Assembly: GCF_018555685.1 (NCBI RefSeq)
Contig: NZ_JAFLWW010000001.1
Span: 868,001-932,000, forward strand
Length of the DNA stretch: 64,000 nt
Direction: 5' to 3'
Source of the DNA: Aminobacter anthyllidis
Lineage (GTDB): Bacteria; Pseudomonadota; Alphaproteobacteria; Rhizobiales; Rhizobiaceae
Both the position numbers and the translations under genes were made by a program. Positions within the stretch are counted from its first letter, which is position 1; each line of letters opens with the position of its first letter. This document shows, one piece after another, positions 55,188 to 64,000 of this stretch. Under the pieces are notes generated by a model. It searched no databases and was not told the origin of the DNA. It saw nothing but the letters and a program-made list of their open reading frames with translations.

Positions 55188-56009
55188 TCAGGCGGCGGCC
55201 TTGTCGACACGCTGGTCGACAACCATTGGCACGAAGGGTTCGTTGACCAGCTTGCCGGCCAGCACATGCGGCCAACGCAGGATGACGAAGCTGCCGTCGA
55301 AATCCTCGGCCACGGCCGTGCAGTTTTCGACCCAGTCGCCGGTGTTGATGTACTGGATGCCGTCGAAGTTTTCGATCGCCGGATGGTGGATATGGCCGCA
55401 AATGACGCCGTCCACTTCCGAGCGCCGCGCTTCCTCGGTCAGCACGTCCTGGAAAGCGCCGATGAAGTTGACAGCCTTCTTGACCTTGACCTTGGCCCAG
55501 GACGAAAACGACCAGTAGGGCAAGCCGAAGGTGCGACGGAACCGCGCCACAAGCCGGTTCGTCGCCATGGCCGCGTCATAGGCAAAGTCGCCGAGATAGG
55601 CGAGCCAGCGCGCGTTCTGCACCACCGCGTCGAACTGGTCGCCATGAATAACCAGGAAGCGCTTGCCATCGGCCGCTTCGTGGATGGCACGGTCGGCAAC
55701 GACGATGCCGCCGAAGTGCACGCCCTGGAACATCCGGGCGAATTCGTCGTGGTTGCCGGCGATGTAGGTGATCGCCGTGCCCTTGCGTGCCTGGCGCAGC
55801 AGTTTCTGGACGACGTCATTGTGCGTCTGCGGCCAATGCCAGGACCGGCGCAGGCGCCAGCCGTCGACGATGTCCCCGACGAGGTAGATCGTCTCGGCCT
55901 CGTGGTGGCGCAGGAAGTCGATCAGATAGTCGGCCTTCGCACCCTTCGAGCCCAGATGGACATCGGAGATGAAAAGCGTTCGGAAACTGCGTGTGCTGGT
56001 GCCGGACAT
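55188..56009 (-). CDS. LpxH-like metallophosphoesterase (UDP-2,3-diacylglucosamine hydrolase family)
   Basis: A 273-residue enzyme. Calcineurin-type motifs are complete: DVHLGS, GDIVDGW, GNHDE, IHGDQFD and GHIHHP. The family branch is that of UDP-2,3-diacylglucosamine pyrophosphohydrolase-like proteins, which release lipid X in lipid A synthesis; rhizobia use LpxI or LpxH variants elsewhere, so the exact substrate is open. No signal peptide is present; it should act at the inner face of the cytoplasmic membrane. The start is the ATG at 56009. Confidence 0.88.
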   Translation of the reverse strand: MSGTSTRSFRTLFISDVHLGSKGAKADYLIDFLRHHEAETIYLVGDIVDGWRLRRSWHWPQTHNDVVQKLLRQARKGTAITYIAGNHDEFARMFQGVHFGGIVVADRAIHEAADGKRFLVIHGDQFDAVVQNARWLAYLGDFAYDAAMATNRLVARFRRTFGLPYWSFSSWAKVKVKKAVNFIGAFQDVLTEEARRSEVDGVICGHIHHPAIENFDGIQYINTGDWVENCTAVAEDFDGSFVILRWPHVLAGKLVNEPFVPMVVDQRVDKAAA

Positions 56010-56128
56010 GGCATTTCACCCGTTGCTGTCGCGGTCGCTATGCCCAGATTCATGCAACAGCCGTATGACGGTTGCAGTCATCTGCCGACGGTCCTAGGGT
56101 GGAGCATCACCTACAGGAGACGCACATC

Positions 56129-56908
56129 ATGGATCTCGGCATCAGCGGGAAGAAGGCAATCGTTTGTGCGTCGAGCCGCGGTCTCGGCAAGGGCTGCGCC
56201 ATCGCGTTGGCCGAGGCTGGGTGCGAGCTTTTCCTCAATGGCCGCGACGCCGCAGCGCTCAGCCGCACGGCGGGCGAAATCCGCAAGCGATTCGGCGTGG
56301 AGGTCACGGAGATCGCCGGCGACGTCTCCGATCCCGAAGTCCAGAAGGCGCTGCTCGCAGCCTGTCCGTCGCCCGATATCCTCGTCAATAACAATGGCGG
56401 TCCGCCATACCGCGATTTCCGCGAACTCGACCGCGCAAAAATCCTCGAAGGCGTCACCAACAACATGGTCACGCCGATAGAGCTGATCAAAGCAGTGATC
56501 GACGGCATGGCCGAACGTGGCTTCGGCCGCATCGTCAACATCACCTCCTTGTCGGTCTACACGCCTATTCCCGGTCTCGACCTGTCGTCCGGCGCCCGCG
56601 CCGGCCTTACCGCCTTCCTGGCGGGTGTGGCGCGCACGGTTGCCGACCGCAACGTCACCATCAACAACATGCTGCCGGGCAAGCTCGACACCGATCGCCT
56701 GCGTGGCCCGCATGAGCCTGGCAGCGTCGAAGACCCTGAGCAGGGTGCCGCGCGGCGTGCCCGGTTGAGTGCAGAGGTTCCCGCAGGGCGGCTTGGCACA
56801 CCGGAGGAATTTGGCCAGATCTGCGCCTTCCTGTGTTCGGTACATGCCGGATACATGACCGGCCAGAACATTCCGGTCGACGGCGGGCTCTATGTCAGCT
56901 CGTTCTGA
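56129..56908 (+). CDS. SDR-family protein with a degenerate catalytic site
   Basis: A 259-residue short-chain dehydrogenase/reductase-fold protein. The nucleotide motif reads CASSRGLGKG (TGxxxGxG with the first Gly lost), NNNGG and the Ser of NITS (140) are present, but the catalytic YxxxK is replaced: S153 and R157 in DLSSGARAGL. The same change defines the group annotated as BKR_like SDR (cd05344), described as lacking the usual tetrad. It may bind NAD(P) or a related ligand but the reaction is uncertain. ATG at 56129 has AGGAGA ten bases upstream. Stands alone, divergent from the phosphoesterase. Confidence 0.88.
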   Translation: MDLGISGKKAIVCASSRGLGKGCAIALAEAGCELFLNGRDAAALSRTAGEIRKRFGVEVTEIAGDVSDPEVQKALLAACPSPDILVNNNGGPPYRDFRELDRAKILEGVTNNMVTPIELIKAVIDGMAERGFGRIVNITSLSVYTPIPGLDLSSGARAGLTAFLAGVARTVADRNVTINNMLPGKLDTDRLRGPHEPGSVEDPEQGAARRARLSAEVPAGRLGTPEEFGQICAFLCSVHAGYMTGQNIPVDGGLYVSSF

Positions 56909-57077
56909 GCGTCAGACAGGCTGAATCGGCATCTCAGCAATTTACGTCAAGCAGCTGGAATGATTGCCATTCCGGCACTTGAAAGTGATTCAACGGCTGT
57001 CTGGCCGTTGACACCTCGAAAAATGCCGTGGTCGTGCTAATAACTGCCTTTGAAGCGGATTCTGTAAGGAGCAAGAT

Positions 57078-59396
57078 ATGGCCGGGGACGATAAGAAGAA
57101 GGAAGCGCTCTCCGACCTCGATCAGGCCGCGCTCTTTTTCCACAAGCACCCGGTTCCCGGCAAGCTCGAAATCCAGGCGACCAAGCCGCTCGGCAACCAG
57201 CGCGACCTGGCTTTGGCCTATTCGCCTGGCGTCGCAGCACCCTGCCTCGCCATCAAGGACGACCCGGAAACCGCCGCCGATTACACCGGCCGCGCCAATC
57301 TGGTCGCCGTGATCTCCAACGGCACCGCCGTGCTCGGCCTGGGCAATATCGGCCCGCTGGCCTCCAAGCCGGTGATGGAAGGCAAGGCCGTCCTGTTCAA
57401 GAAGTTCGCCGGCATCGACGTCTTCGACATCGAGATCGACGCGCCCGAGATCGAGCAGATGGTCAGCACGATCTCGGCGCTGGAGCCGACTTTCGGCGGC
57501 ATCAACCTCGAGGACATCAAGGCGCCCGAGTGCTTCGAAGTCGAAGAACAGCTCAAGGCGAAGATGCGCATCCCGGTCTTCCATGACGACCAGCATGGCA
57601 CGGCGATCATCGTTGCGGCAGCGGTTCTCAACGGCCTGGAACTCGCCGGCAAGAAGATCGAGGACGTCAAGATCGTCACATCGGGCGCAGGTGCCGCAGC
57701 GCTTGCCTGCCTCAACTTGCTGGTGTCGCTCGGTGCCAAGGTCGAAAACATCTGGGTCACCGACCGCTTCGGCGTCGCCCATAAGGGCCGCGTCGAGGAG
57801 ATGGACCGCTGGAAGGACCCTTACGTCAAGGACACCAACGCGCGCGTGCTTGCCGATGTCATCGGCGGCGCCGACGTCTTCCTCGGTCTGTCGGCAGCTG
57901 GCGTTCTGAAGCCGGAGCTGCTGTCGGAGATGGCGGATAAGCCACTGATCCTGGCGCTGGCCAACCCAAATCCCGAGATCATGCCCGAAGCGGCGCGCGC
58001 TGCCCGTCCCGATGCGATGATCTGCACCGGACGCTCGGACTTCCCGAACCAGGTCAACAACGTCCTGTGCTTCCCCTACATCTTCCGCGGTGCCCTCGAC
58101 TGCGGCGCGCGTGCCATCAACGAAGAAATGAAGATGGCCGCCGTGCGCGCCATCGCGGCACTCGCCCGGGAGGAGCCGTCCGATGTCGCCGCGCGTGCCT
58201 ATTCCGGCGAGACGCCGACATTCGGCCCCGACTTCCTGATCCCCTCGCCCTTCGACCCCAGGCTGATCCTCAGGATCGCACCTGCGGTCGCCAAGGCAGC
58301 CTGCGAGACCGGGGTTGCGACTCGCCCGATCGCCGACTTCAACGCCTATATCGAAAAGCTCAGCCGCTTCGTCTTCCGTTCCGGCCTGGTGATGAAGCCG
58401 ATCTTCTCCAACGCCAAGCAGGCGACGTCCAAGCGCGTCATCTACGCCGACGGCGAAGACGAGCGCGTACTGCGCGCCGCCCAGGTGGTGCTCGAGGAAG
58501 GACTGGCCAAGCCGATCCTGATCGGCCGTCCGCATGTCATCGAAGTCCGGCTCAAGCGTTATGGCCTGCGCATCCGTCCCGGCGTCGATTTCGACATCAT
58601 CAATCCCGAGGACGATCCGCGCTACCGCCACTATGTCGACCACCTGATCGACCTCGGCGGCCGCCAGGGCATCACACCCGAGGCTGCACGCACCATGGTG
58701 CGCACCAACAACACGGTGATCGCGGCAATTGCACTCAAGCGCGGTGATGCGGACGCCATGATCTGCGGGCTGGAAGGACGTTTCGAACGGCATCTGCGCA
58801 ACGTCACGCTGATCGTCGGCGCGCGCGACGGGGTCAAGGATCGCGATTTGTCCGCCCTGTCGATGCTGATCTCGCAGCGCGGCGTGCTGTTCTTCACCGA
58901 CACCTACGTGACCGTCGACCCGACCGCCGATGAGATCGCCGAGATGACGATGCTGGCGGCCGACGAGATCCGCCGCTTTGGCATCGAGCCCAAGGCGGCG
59001 CTGCTTTCGCATTCCAATTTCGGCTCCCGCGACTCGCAAAGCGCGCAGAAAATGCGTGAGGCAGCCGCAATCCTGAAGCGCATCGCCCCGGAACTCGCCA
59101 GCGATGGCGAAATGCACGGCGATTCGGCGCTGTCGGAAGTTCTGCGCCAGCGCGTCTATCCGCATTCGACGCTGAAGGGTGAAGCCAATCTGCTGGTCTT
59201 CCCCAATCTCGACGCGGCAAACATTGCGCTGACGACGGTCAAGACGATGATGGACGCGCTGCATGTCGGCCCGATTCTGCTTGGCACCGCCCAGCCGGCC
59301 CATATCCTGACGCCGTCTGTGACCTCGCGCGGCATCGTCAACATGACGGCACTCGCAGTCGTCGAGGCATCCCAGCGCGCACACGCGGCGGCCTGA
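57078..59396 (+). CDS. NADP-dependent malic enzyme with C-terminal phosphotransacetylase-like domain
   Basis: A 772-residue protein with the two-part layout of MaeB-type enzymes. The malic enzyme part (1-430) has [13 protein letters not shown], the metal motif with [15 protein letters not shown] and the nucleotide motif [13 protein letters not shown]. The second part (about 440-772) resembles phosphotransacetylase ([35 protein letters not shown]) and is thought to be regulatory rather than catalytic. It makes pyruvate and NADPH from malate. The ATG at 57078 follows AAGGAGC. Confidence 0.96.
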   Translation: MAGDDKKKEALSDLDQAALFFHKHPVPGKLEIQATKPLGNQRDLALAYSPGVAAPCLAIKDDPETAADYTGRANLVAVISNGTAVLGLGNIGPLASKPVMEGKAVLFKKFAGIDVFDIEIDAPEIEQMVSTISALEPTFGGINLEDIKAPECFEVEEQLKAKMRIPVFHDDQHGTAIIVAAAVLNGLELAGKKIEDVKIVTSGAGAAALACLNLLVSLGAKVENIWVTDRFGVAHKGRVEEMDRWKDPYVKDTNARVLADVIGGADVFLGLSAAGVLKPELLSEMADKPLILALANPNPEIMPEAARAARPDAMICTGRSDFPNQVNNVLCFPYIFRGALDCGARAINEEMKMAAVRAIAALAREEPSDVAARAYSGETPTFGPDFLIPSPFDPRLILRIAPAVAKAACETGVATRPIADFNAYIEKLSRFVFRSGLVMKPIFSNAKQATSKRVIYADGEDERVLRAAQVVLEEGLAKPILIGRPHVIEVRLKRYGLRIRPGVDFDIINPEDDPRYRHYVDHLIDLGGRQGITPEAARTMVRTNNTVIAAIALKRGDADAMICGLEGRFERHLRNVTLIVGARDGVKDRDLSALSMLISQRGVLFFTDTYVTVDPTADEIAEMTMLAADEIRRFGIEPKAALLSHSNFGSRDSQSAQKMREAAAILKRIAPELASDGEMHGDSALSEVLRQRVYPHSTLKGEANLLVFPNLDAANIALTTVKTMMDALHVGPILLGTAQPAHILTPSVTSRGIVNMTALAVVEASQRAHAAA

Positions 59397-59479
59397 GGAT
59401 CAGCGTAGGGTTTAGCCGTTTCCCAACAAACGGTTAACCTTGCTGGCGCTAGGGTTGAGTCTATCCTTATGGGATCGGC

Positions 59480-60550
59480 ATGTTCGGGCGCGGCAGACGC
59501 ATAATCTTGAGAAGCCAGCCAGGCGTTACCTGGCTGCTTGCCGCTGCCTTGTCGATGCTGGCGACCGGATCGTCATTAGCCGCCTCGGCCCAGTGCCTTG
59601 AGCTCGAGGCCGAACTGGCGAGCTTGCCCAAGCAGGCAACCGGCAGCTTCGCCCAGCCGGACGAGTTTTCCGCTGCCGCCAACACCCAGCAAGACCAGAT
59701 TGATCTTGCCCGTATCAGGGCTTCGGACCTCGGCTGCGGCAGGGCGATCTCGGGCGATATCATCGCCCAATGTGCCACCTTGAACGCCAAGATCGCCGCG
59801 ATGGAGGACAATCTCGGCAAGCTAAACGGCCAGTCCGCGCATCCGAACAGGAACGTCAGGCGCGAGCGCATCCGCATCCTTGATGCCATGCAGATTGCTG
59901 GCTGCAACGATCAAGCGGATGAACCGGAAGAAGCCACGGACAACGATCCGTCGGAGGACCGGGTCGGCGCGACCATCATCCGTGGCGGGAATACGACGAC
60001 CCTGAGCTTCAATGAGAGCTACCCGCAACACATCGTCGTTAGAAGAAGCCAGCAACAAGGCGTCGGCGAGTACCGCACCTTGTGTGTGCGCACCTGCGAC
60101 GGCTACTTCTTTCCGATGTCCAATGCCGCCGACCTGTCGGATTTCCAGCGTGACGAAAAGAACTGCGAAGCGAGTTGTCCGGGAACCGAGATCGAGCTGT
60201 TCTATCACATGAATGCCGGCCAGCCGCAGGAGAGCATGGTCTCCGCCCGCTCGGGCCAGCCCTACCGCAATCTTGCGACCGCCTATCGCTACAAGCGTGT
60301 CGACCTGCCGCGCGTGCCCGCCTGCGGCTGCAATGTCAGCCTGAACAGGAACTTTTCCGTCATCGCCGGCGAAGGGCGCCCGGTGCCGAGCGCCCCGCAG
60401 GCCAAGCCAGCGGAAGAGCCGCAAACGCCGGTGACGCCGCGTCCGGCACCTGACCCCAACCGCAAGGTCAGGGCCGTCGGGCCAGCGTTCCTTCCCGACC
60501 CACAAGCGGCAATAGATCTGCGAGCTCCGGGCCCGACTCCAACCCCGTGA
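59480..60550 (+). CDS. DUF2865 family secreted protein
   Basis: A 356-residue protein with a signal peptide ([19 protein letters not shown], cleavage near residue 37), a helical Cys-containing region and the DUF2865 domain (about 185-300) with [32 protein letters not shown] and the [10 protein letters not shown] segment. The even Cys pattern suggests disulfides in the periplasm. A Pro-rich tail of about 50 residues follows. Function unknown. The last 83 bases overlap gltX tail to tail. Confidence 0.88.
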   Translation: MFGRGRRIILRSQPGVTWLLAAALSMLATGSSLAASAQCLELEAELASLPKQATGSFAQPDEFSAAANTQQDQIDLARIRASDLGCGRAISGDIIAQCATLNAKIAAMEDNLGKLNGQSAHPNRNVRRERIRILDAMQIAGCNDQADEPEEATDNDPSEDRVGATIIRGGNTTTLSFNESYPQHIVVRRSQQQGVGEYRTLCVRTCDGYFFPMSNAADLSDFQRDEKNCEASCPGTEIELFYHMNAGQPQESMVSARSGQPYRNLATAYRYKRVDLPRVPACGCNVSLNRNFSVIAGEGRPVPSAPQAKPAEEPQTPVTPRPAPDPNRKVRAVGPAFLPDPQAAIDLRAPGPTPTP

Positions 60551-61841
60551 GCGCGAGCCTCAGCGGCATGAACAGCGCCTTGCCCTTGCGGCCGGTCGCC
60601 TTTTTCACCTTGGCCGTCCAGTCCTTCCAGACATTGCCGTCCCACGGCTCTTCGGGCAGCAGGTCGAGCGCCTGGCCGACGAATTCGCGATCCTCTTCGG
60701 CGATTTCGGCAGCCGGCTGTGGCCCTTCGCGCAGGATACGCCACCACGACACGGCATCCGACAGCCTGTCGAGATTGCCGCGCACCGCCATCCAGAACGC
60801 CTCGGCATGATCGCCGCTGACGCCGAGCACCATCAGGCGGTCACGCACTTCATCGAACGACATGTGGTGCAGCAGCGCGCGATTGAGCACCACGAGCTCG
60901 TCGGGATCGAATTTCGAGGCCGACCTGGAGGTCGCGGCCGGATCGAACTTTTCGGCGAGGTCGAGCAGACTCGGCACTGCCGTGACGTTCTCCGATGTAC
61001 CGACAAGCACGGCGAGCGAGGCAACCGACATCGGTTCGATGCCGCCGTCGCGCAGGCTCTCGATCGAAAGTGCTCCAGTGCGCTTGGACAGCCCTTCGCC
61101 CGACGCGGTCGTCAGCAGGTTGTGATGGCCGAATTCAGGAGGATCGGCGCCGATCGCGCGAAACAGGGCGATCTGAACGCCGGTGTTGGTGACGTGGTCG
61201 TCGCCGCGGATGACGTGGCTGATCTCCATCTCGATGTCGTCGACCACGGACGGCAGCGTGTAGAGATAGGTTCCGTCCTCGCGCACCAGCACCGGGTCGG
61301 ACAGCGACGCCAGGTCGACGGTCTCTTCGCCACGCACCACATCGTTCCAGTGGATTTCGGTGCGTTCGGTCTCGAACGGATTGGACTTGAAGTTGGGCAG
61401 CAGGAAGCGCCAATGCGGCTTGCGCCCGTCATGCTCGTAGGACGCGCGCTCGTCGGCGGTGAGCTTTAGCGCCTCGCGGCCATAGACCGGCGGAAGCCCA
61501 CGCGTGCGGCGCACCTTGCGGCGCAGGTCGAGCTCTTCCGGCGTTTCGTAGCACGGATAGAGCACGCCTGATGCCTTGAGCTTGTCGACGGCTGCATCGT
61601 AGCTGGCAAAGCGGCGCGACTGATACTCGGTCTGGTCGGGGAAGATGCCGAGCCAATGCAGATCGTAGAGAATCGAGTCTGCGAATTCCTGGCGCGAGCG
61701 CTCGACGTCGGTGTCGTCGAAGCGCTGGACGAACCGCCCCTTGTGCTTGAGGGCGAACAGCCAATTGAACAGGGCCGTGCGCGCATTGCCGATGTGGATG
61801 CGGCCGGTGGGCGAAGGGGCGAAGCGAACTGTTACTGTCAT
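60468..61841 (-). CDS. gltX: Glutamate-tRNA ligase, second type (GltX2-like)
   Basis: A 457-residue class I synthetase. The HIGH motif is in [13 protein letters not shown] (His 16) and the KMSKS motif reads GLSKRT. The [16 protein letters not shown] segment and the opening match the second glutamyl synthetase of rhizobia. Such enzymes charge tRNA(Glu) or form Glu-tRNA(Gln) for GatCAB. ATG at 61841 gives [13 protein letters not shown]; the frame is open to 61940. Its 3' end overlaps the DUF2865 gene by 83 bases, so the last 27 residues lie in the overlap. Confidence 0.95.
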   Translation of the reverse strand: MTVTVRFAPSPTGRIHIGNARTALFNWLFALKHKGRFVQRFDDTDVERSRQEFADSILYDLHWLGIFPDQTEYQSRRFASYDAAVDKLKASGVLYPCYETPEELDLRRKVRRTRGLPPVYGREALKLTADERASYEHDGRKPHWRFLLPNFKSNPFETERTEIHWNDVVRGEETVDLASLSDPVLVREDGTYLYTLPSVVDDIEMEISHVIRGDDHVTNTGVQIALFRAIGADPPEFGHHNLLTTASGEGLSKRTGALSIESLRDGGIEPMSVASLAVLVGTSENVTAVPSLLDLAEKFDPAATSRSASKFDPDELVVLNRALLHHMSFDEVRDRLMVLGVSGDHAEAFWMAVRGNLDRLSDAVSWWRILREGPQPAAEIAEEDREFVGQALDLLPEEPWDGNVWKDWTAKVKKATGRKGKALFMPLRLALTGLESGPELADLLPLVGREGTLARRP

Positions 61842-61977
61842 GATCGGGGCGTAGCGGAAGGCTTTTGCGTTGACAAGGCGGCGCCCCCGCACCTCTGCAC
61901 CAGAAATAAAGCAACCACGGCGCGAATGGAAGCCGGCCAAAGGGGCTACATCTGCTTGCGGCCTATTTGCAAATGAC

Positions 61978-62007
61978 GAGCGGGCCGCGATCTCTCGCGG
62001 CCCGCTC
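61978..62007 (-). terminator. Terminator-like hairpin after the ABC exporter gene
   Basis: A perfect 13-bp GC-rich stem (61978-61990 with 61995-62007) with a four-base loop, 5 bases after the stop codon of the ABC gene. No T run follows at once on either strand, so it could be a Rho-independent terminator of reduced strength or an RNA 3'-end stabilising hairpin. Confidence 0.55.
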
Positions 62008-62012
62008 CTGAT

Positions 62013-63815
62013 TTAGACGAGCCCTTTGGTGAGCTCCAGTGCCTGGCGTTCGAACAGGCGGCGGTAGATGCCGCCATCTCTGCGAACCAGCGCTTCGTGC
62101 CGGCCTTCCTCAACTATCTCGCCGCGATCGAAAACGAGCAGCCGGTCGAGCGAACGCACAGTGGACAGACGGTGCGCGATGATCAGCGTCGTGCGCCCGA
62201 CCATCAGCCGTTCCATCGCTTGCTGGATCAGCACCTCCGATTCCGAATCGAGGCTGGACGTCGCCTCGTCGAGAATCAGGATCGGCGCGTCGGCCAGGAA
62301 CGCACGGGCGATGGCCACGCGCTGGCGCTCGCCGCCCGACAGCTTGACACCGCGTTCGCCCACCAGTGTGCCATAGCCCTTAGGCAGGCGCTGGATGAAG
62401 TCGTGCGCGCTGGCGAGCTTTGCCGCGTGCTCGATCTCGGCCTGAGTCGCACCTGGCCGGGCATAGGCGATGTTCTCGGCCAGCGAACGGTGGAACAGGA
62501 TCGGCTCCTGCTGGACGATCGCGATTTGCTGACGCAGCGACGACTGCGTCGCCTTGGCAATGTCCTGCCCGTCGATCGTGATCCGGCCGTCACCGACATC
62601 GTAGAGCCGCTGGATCAGCTTGACGAAAGTCGTCTTGCCCGAGCCGGAGTGGCCGACAAGACCGACCCGCTCGCCCGGCTTGATCGACACCGAGAAGTCC
62701 CGGTAGAGCGGCAGTGCATGCGTGCCGTAGTGGAACGTCACGTGATCGAACTCGATGCCGCCATCGCGGATCTGGATCGCCTTGGAGCCGGCACGATCAG
62801 CGACGCCGAGCGGCTGGCCCTGGATGTCGACAAGCTCCTCCATGTCGTTGACCGAGCGCTGCAGGTTGCGGATGTGCATGCCGACATCGCGCAGATAGCC
62901 CTGCAGCAGGAAGAACGAGGTCAGCACGAAGGCGATGTCGCCAGCACTTGCCTGCCCGCTCGACCACAGAAACAGGGCGAAACCGATGATCGCGGCACGC
63001 AGCAGCACCAGCGTGATGTTCTGCGACGTGCCATTGATCGTGCCGCGCATCCAGGTGCGCCCCGTGCGGTGACGCCACTTGGCGATCACCTTGGCTAGCC
63101 GGCCCTCCTCGCGCTCCTCGGCGCCAAAGGCCTTGACCACCGAGTTGCAGCTGACGGCGTCGGCCAAAGAACCGCCGAGCCGCGTGTCCCAGCTATTGGC
63201 GAGACTTGCCGCCGGCGCAACGAAGCCGAGCGACATCAGCACCGTCTGGCCGATGAAGATGATGGAGCCTGCGGCAATGATCAGCCCCATCATCGGCCAG
63301 TGCCAGCCGAGCAGGATCGTCGAGCCGAGCAGCATCACGAAGGAAGGCAGCAGCGCCACGAGCAGCGTGTCGTTGAGCAGGTCGAGCGCCCACATGCCAC
63401 GCGTCACCTTGCGCACCGTCGAGCCGGCGAAGCTGTTGGCGTGCCAGTCGGTGGAGAAGCGCTGGACGCGATGGAACGCATCCTGGGCGATATCGGACAT
63501 CATCTTGAGCGTCAGCTCGATGATGCCGACAAAAGCGATGTGGCGGAACACCAGCGAGCCCGTGGCCAGCGCGAGCAAGGTGAAGAACGCGGCAAGTGCG
63601 GCGTTCCAGGCCACTTCGTTTGTCGCGGCGCCACTGGCCACGGCGTCGATCAGCCGACCCGAATAGAGCGGTGTCAAGACGTCAGCCATCGTTGAGACGA
63701 GCACGGCCGCCGAGATGATGACGAGCCTAACTGGCTGCCGCTGCCAGTGTCTGAAAGTGAAACCCAGAACGCTGCGGAAAGCACCGCCGCGCAGATCGAT
63801 ACGAAAACGAGCCAT
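62013..63815 (-). CDS. ABC transporter, fused permease and ATPase (exporter type)
   Basis: A 600-residue half-transporter. A permease with six helices (residues about 1-320) precedes the ATPase. The nucleotide-binding part has Walker A GHSGSGKTT, the Q-loop IVQQEPILF, signature LSGGERQRVAIARAFL and Walker B ILILDEATSSLD. The protein should work as a homodimer; substrate unknown. ATG at 63815 is taken; ATG at 63851 would add 12 residues. The last 150 bases of the window upstream of it hold no recognisable gene. Confidence 0.92.
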   Translation of the reverse strand: MARFRIDLRGGAFRSVLGFTFRHWQRQPVRLVIISAAVLVSTMADVLTPLYSGRLIDAVASGAATNEVAWNAALAAFFTLLALATGSLVFRHIAFVGIIELTLKMMSDIAQDAFHRVQRFSTDWHANSFAGSTVRKVTRGMWALDLLNDTLLVALLPSFVMLLGSTILLGWHWPMMGLIIAAGSIIFIGQTVLMSLGFVAPAASLANSWDTRLGGSLADAVSCNSVVKAFGAEEREEGRLAKVIAKWRHRTGRTWMRGTINGTSQNITLVLLRAAIIGFALFLWSSGQASAGDIAFVLTSFFLLQGYLRDVGMHIRNLQRSVNDMEELVDIQGQPLGVADRAGSKAIQIRDGGIEFDHVTFHYGTHALPLYRDFSVSIKPGERVGLVGHSGSGKTTFVKLIQRLYDVGDGRITIDGQDIAKATQSSLRQQIAIVQQEPILFHRSLAENIAYARPGATQAEIEHAAKLASAHDFIQRLPKGYGTLVGERGVKLSGGERQRVAIARAFLADAPILILDEATSSLDSESEVLIQQAMERLMVGRTTLIIAHRLSTVRSLDRLLVFDRGEIVEEGRHEALVRRDGGIYRRLFERQALELTKGLV

Positions 63816-64000
63816 GATGCCATGAGGCGCCGGAATCGACGCCATCCTCAAAGAAAGATGTTCAAAGGCGCGACGAATAATTCTTGCTGAATCAGGAAGT
63901 CGCGGAACGGCAGCGTCAGAAATACGGGACGCCGAAGGCGGATCGCCGGGTCAATGACCCCGGTTCGAACCTCGGGAGGACATGTCATATTCTGGCATTC

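Noticed and set aside
57008-57042. A TTGACA upstream of the malic enzyme gene as a promoter
   Set aside because: No acceptable -10 hexamer lies 16 to 18 bases downstream.
56934-59384. An 816-residue open frame on the minus strand inside the malic enzyme gene
   Set aside because: Antisense shadow of a well supported gene with all expected motifs; the minus-strand translation has no recognisable family.
63938-63985. A GGTTCGAACC stretch near the window end that looks like a tRNA T loop
   Set aside because: The stem pairing has a mismatch, no acceptor, D or anticodon arms can be folded around it, and the neighbouring CCGGGTCA hairpin explains part of the pattern.

Overview
The window looks like a stretch of core chromosome from a GC-rich alphaproteobacterium of the order Hyphomicrobiales, most like the Phyllobacteriaceae (Mesorhizobium, Aminobacter and relatives). 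The grounds are the gene set: DivK-PleD, a giant apolipoprotein-like growth-pole-ring protein, DUF1489, DUF599, DUF3572 and DUF6105 proteins, a second-type GltX, GatCAB, and pyrB beside a degenerate pyrC. No rRNA, recognisable tRNA, insertion sequence, prophage, CRISPR array or integrative element was seen. The assignment rests on recognised protein families, not on a database search.

Layout. 1-4.6 kb: the end of a FemAB/GNAT-like gene, an SMR efflux pump, a HIT protein, AzlCD amino-acid exporters and a membrane diguanylate cyclase. 4.6-9.9 kb: clpS-clpA, a phasin with an unusually readable promoter and operator, and a secreted D,D-carboxypeptidase. 9.9-15.4 kb: a membrane J-domain protein coupled to a VWA protein, DUF1489, L-serine deaminase, a tiny membrane protein, DUF599 and a YdcF-like protein. 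15.4-25.7 kb: gatCA, a metallo-beta-lactamase-fold hydrolase, ruvX, an AidB-like flavoprotein, pyrB-pyrC', plsY and dprA. 26-33.7 kb: topA, rnr, DUF983, a Nudix hydrolase, an MFS transporter and rpmG. 34-38.8 kb: pleD, divK, a DUF3572-HAD pair and folP-folB-folK. 38.9-41.5 kb: a DUF922 protease-like protein, a ferredoxin reductase, a [2Fe-2S] ferredoxin and an Hpt protein. 41.8-48.3 kb: one 2182-residue coiled-coil protein (GPR/RgsE type). 48.5-52.6 kb: a lipid-transport operon of Mla type. 52.7-64 kb: DgcA-like racemase, MFS, LpxH-like phosphoesterase, a degenerate SDR, malic enzyme, DUF2865, gltX and an ABC exporter.

Several genes belong to envelope growth and the cell cycle: DivK and PleD set cell polarity, the ring protein organises polar growth, and the Mla operon, D,D-carboxypeptidase, PlsY and LpxH-like protein build or maintain the envelope. 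Translation and nucleotide genes (GatCA, GltX, L33, PyrB, folate genes) fill the rest.

No clearly new defence or mobile system was found. The best leads are: an exact 29/36/40-residue repeat grammar in the ring protein; a phasin promoter with a TGC-N3-GCA operator filling its spacer and a second site 21 bp away; a dihydroorotase homologue without its metal ligands; a roughly 28-residue insertion in GatA; and octamer repeats between two convergent transcripts.
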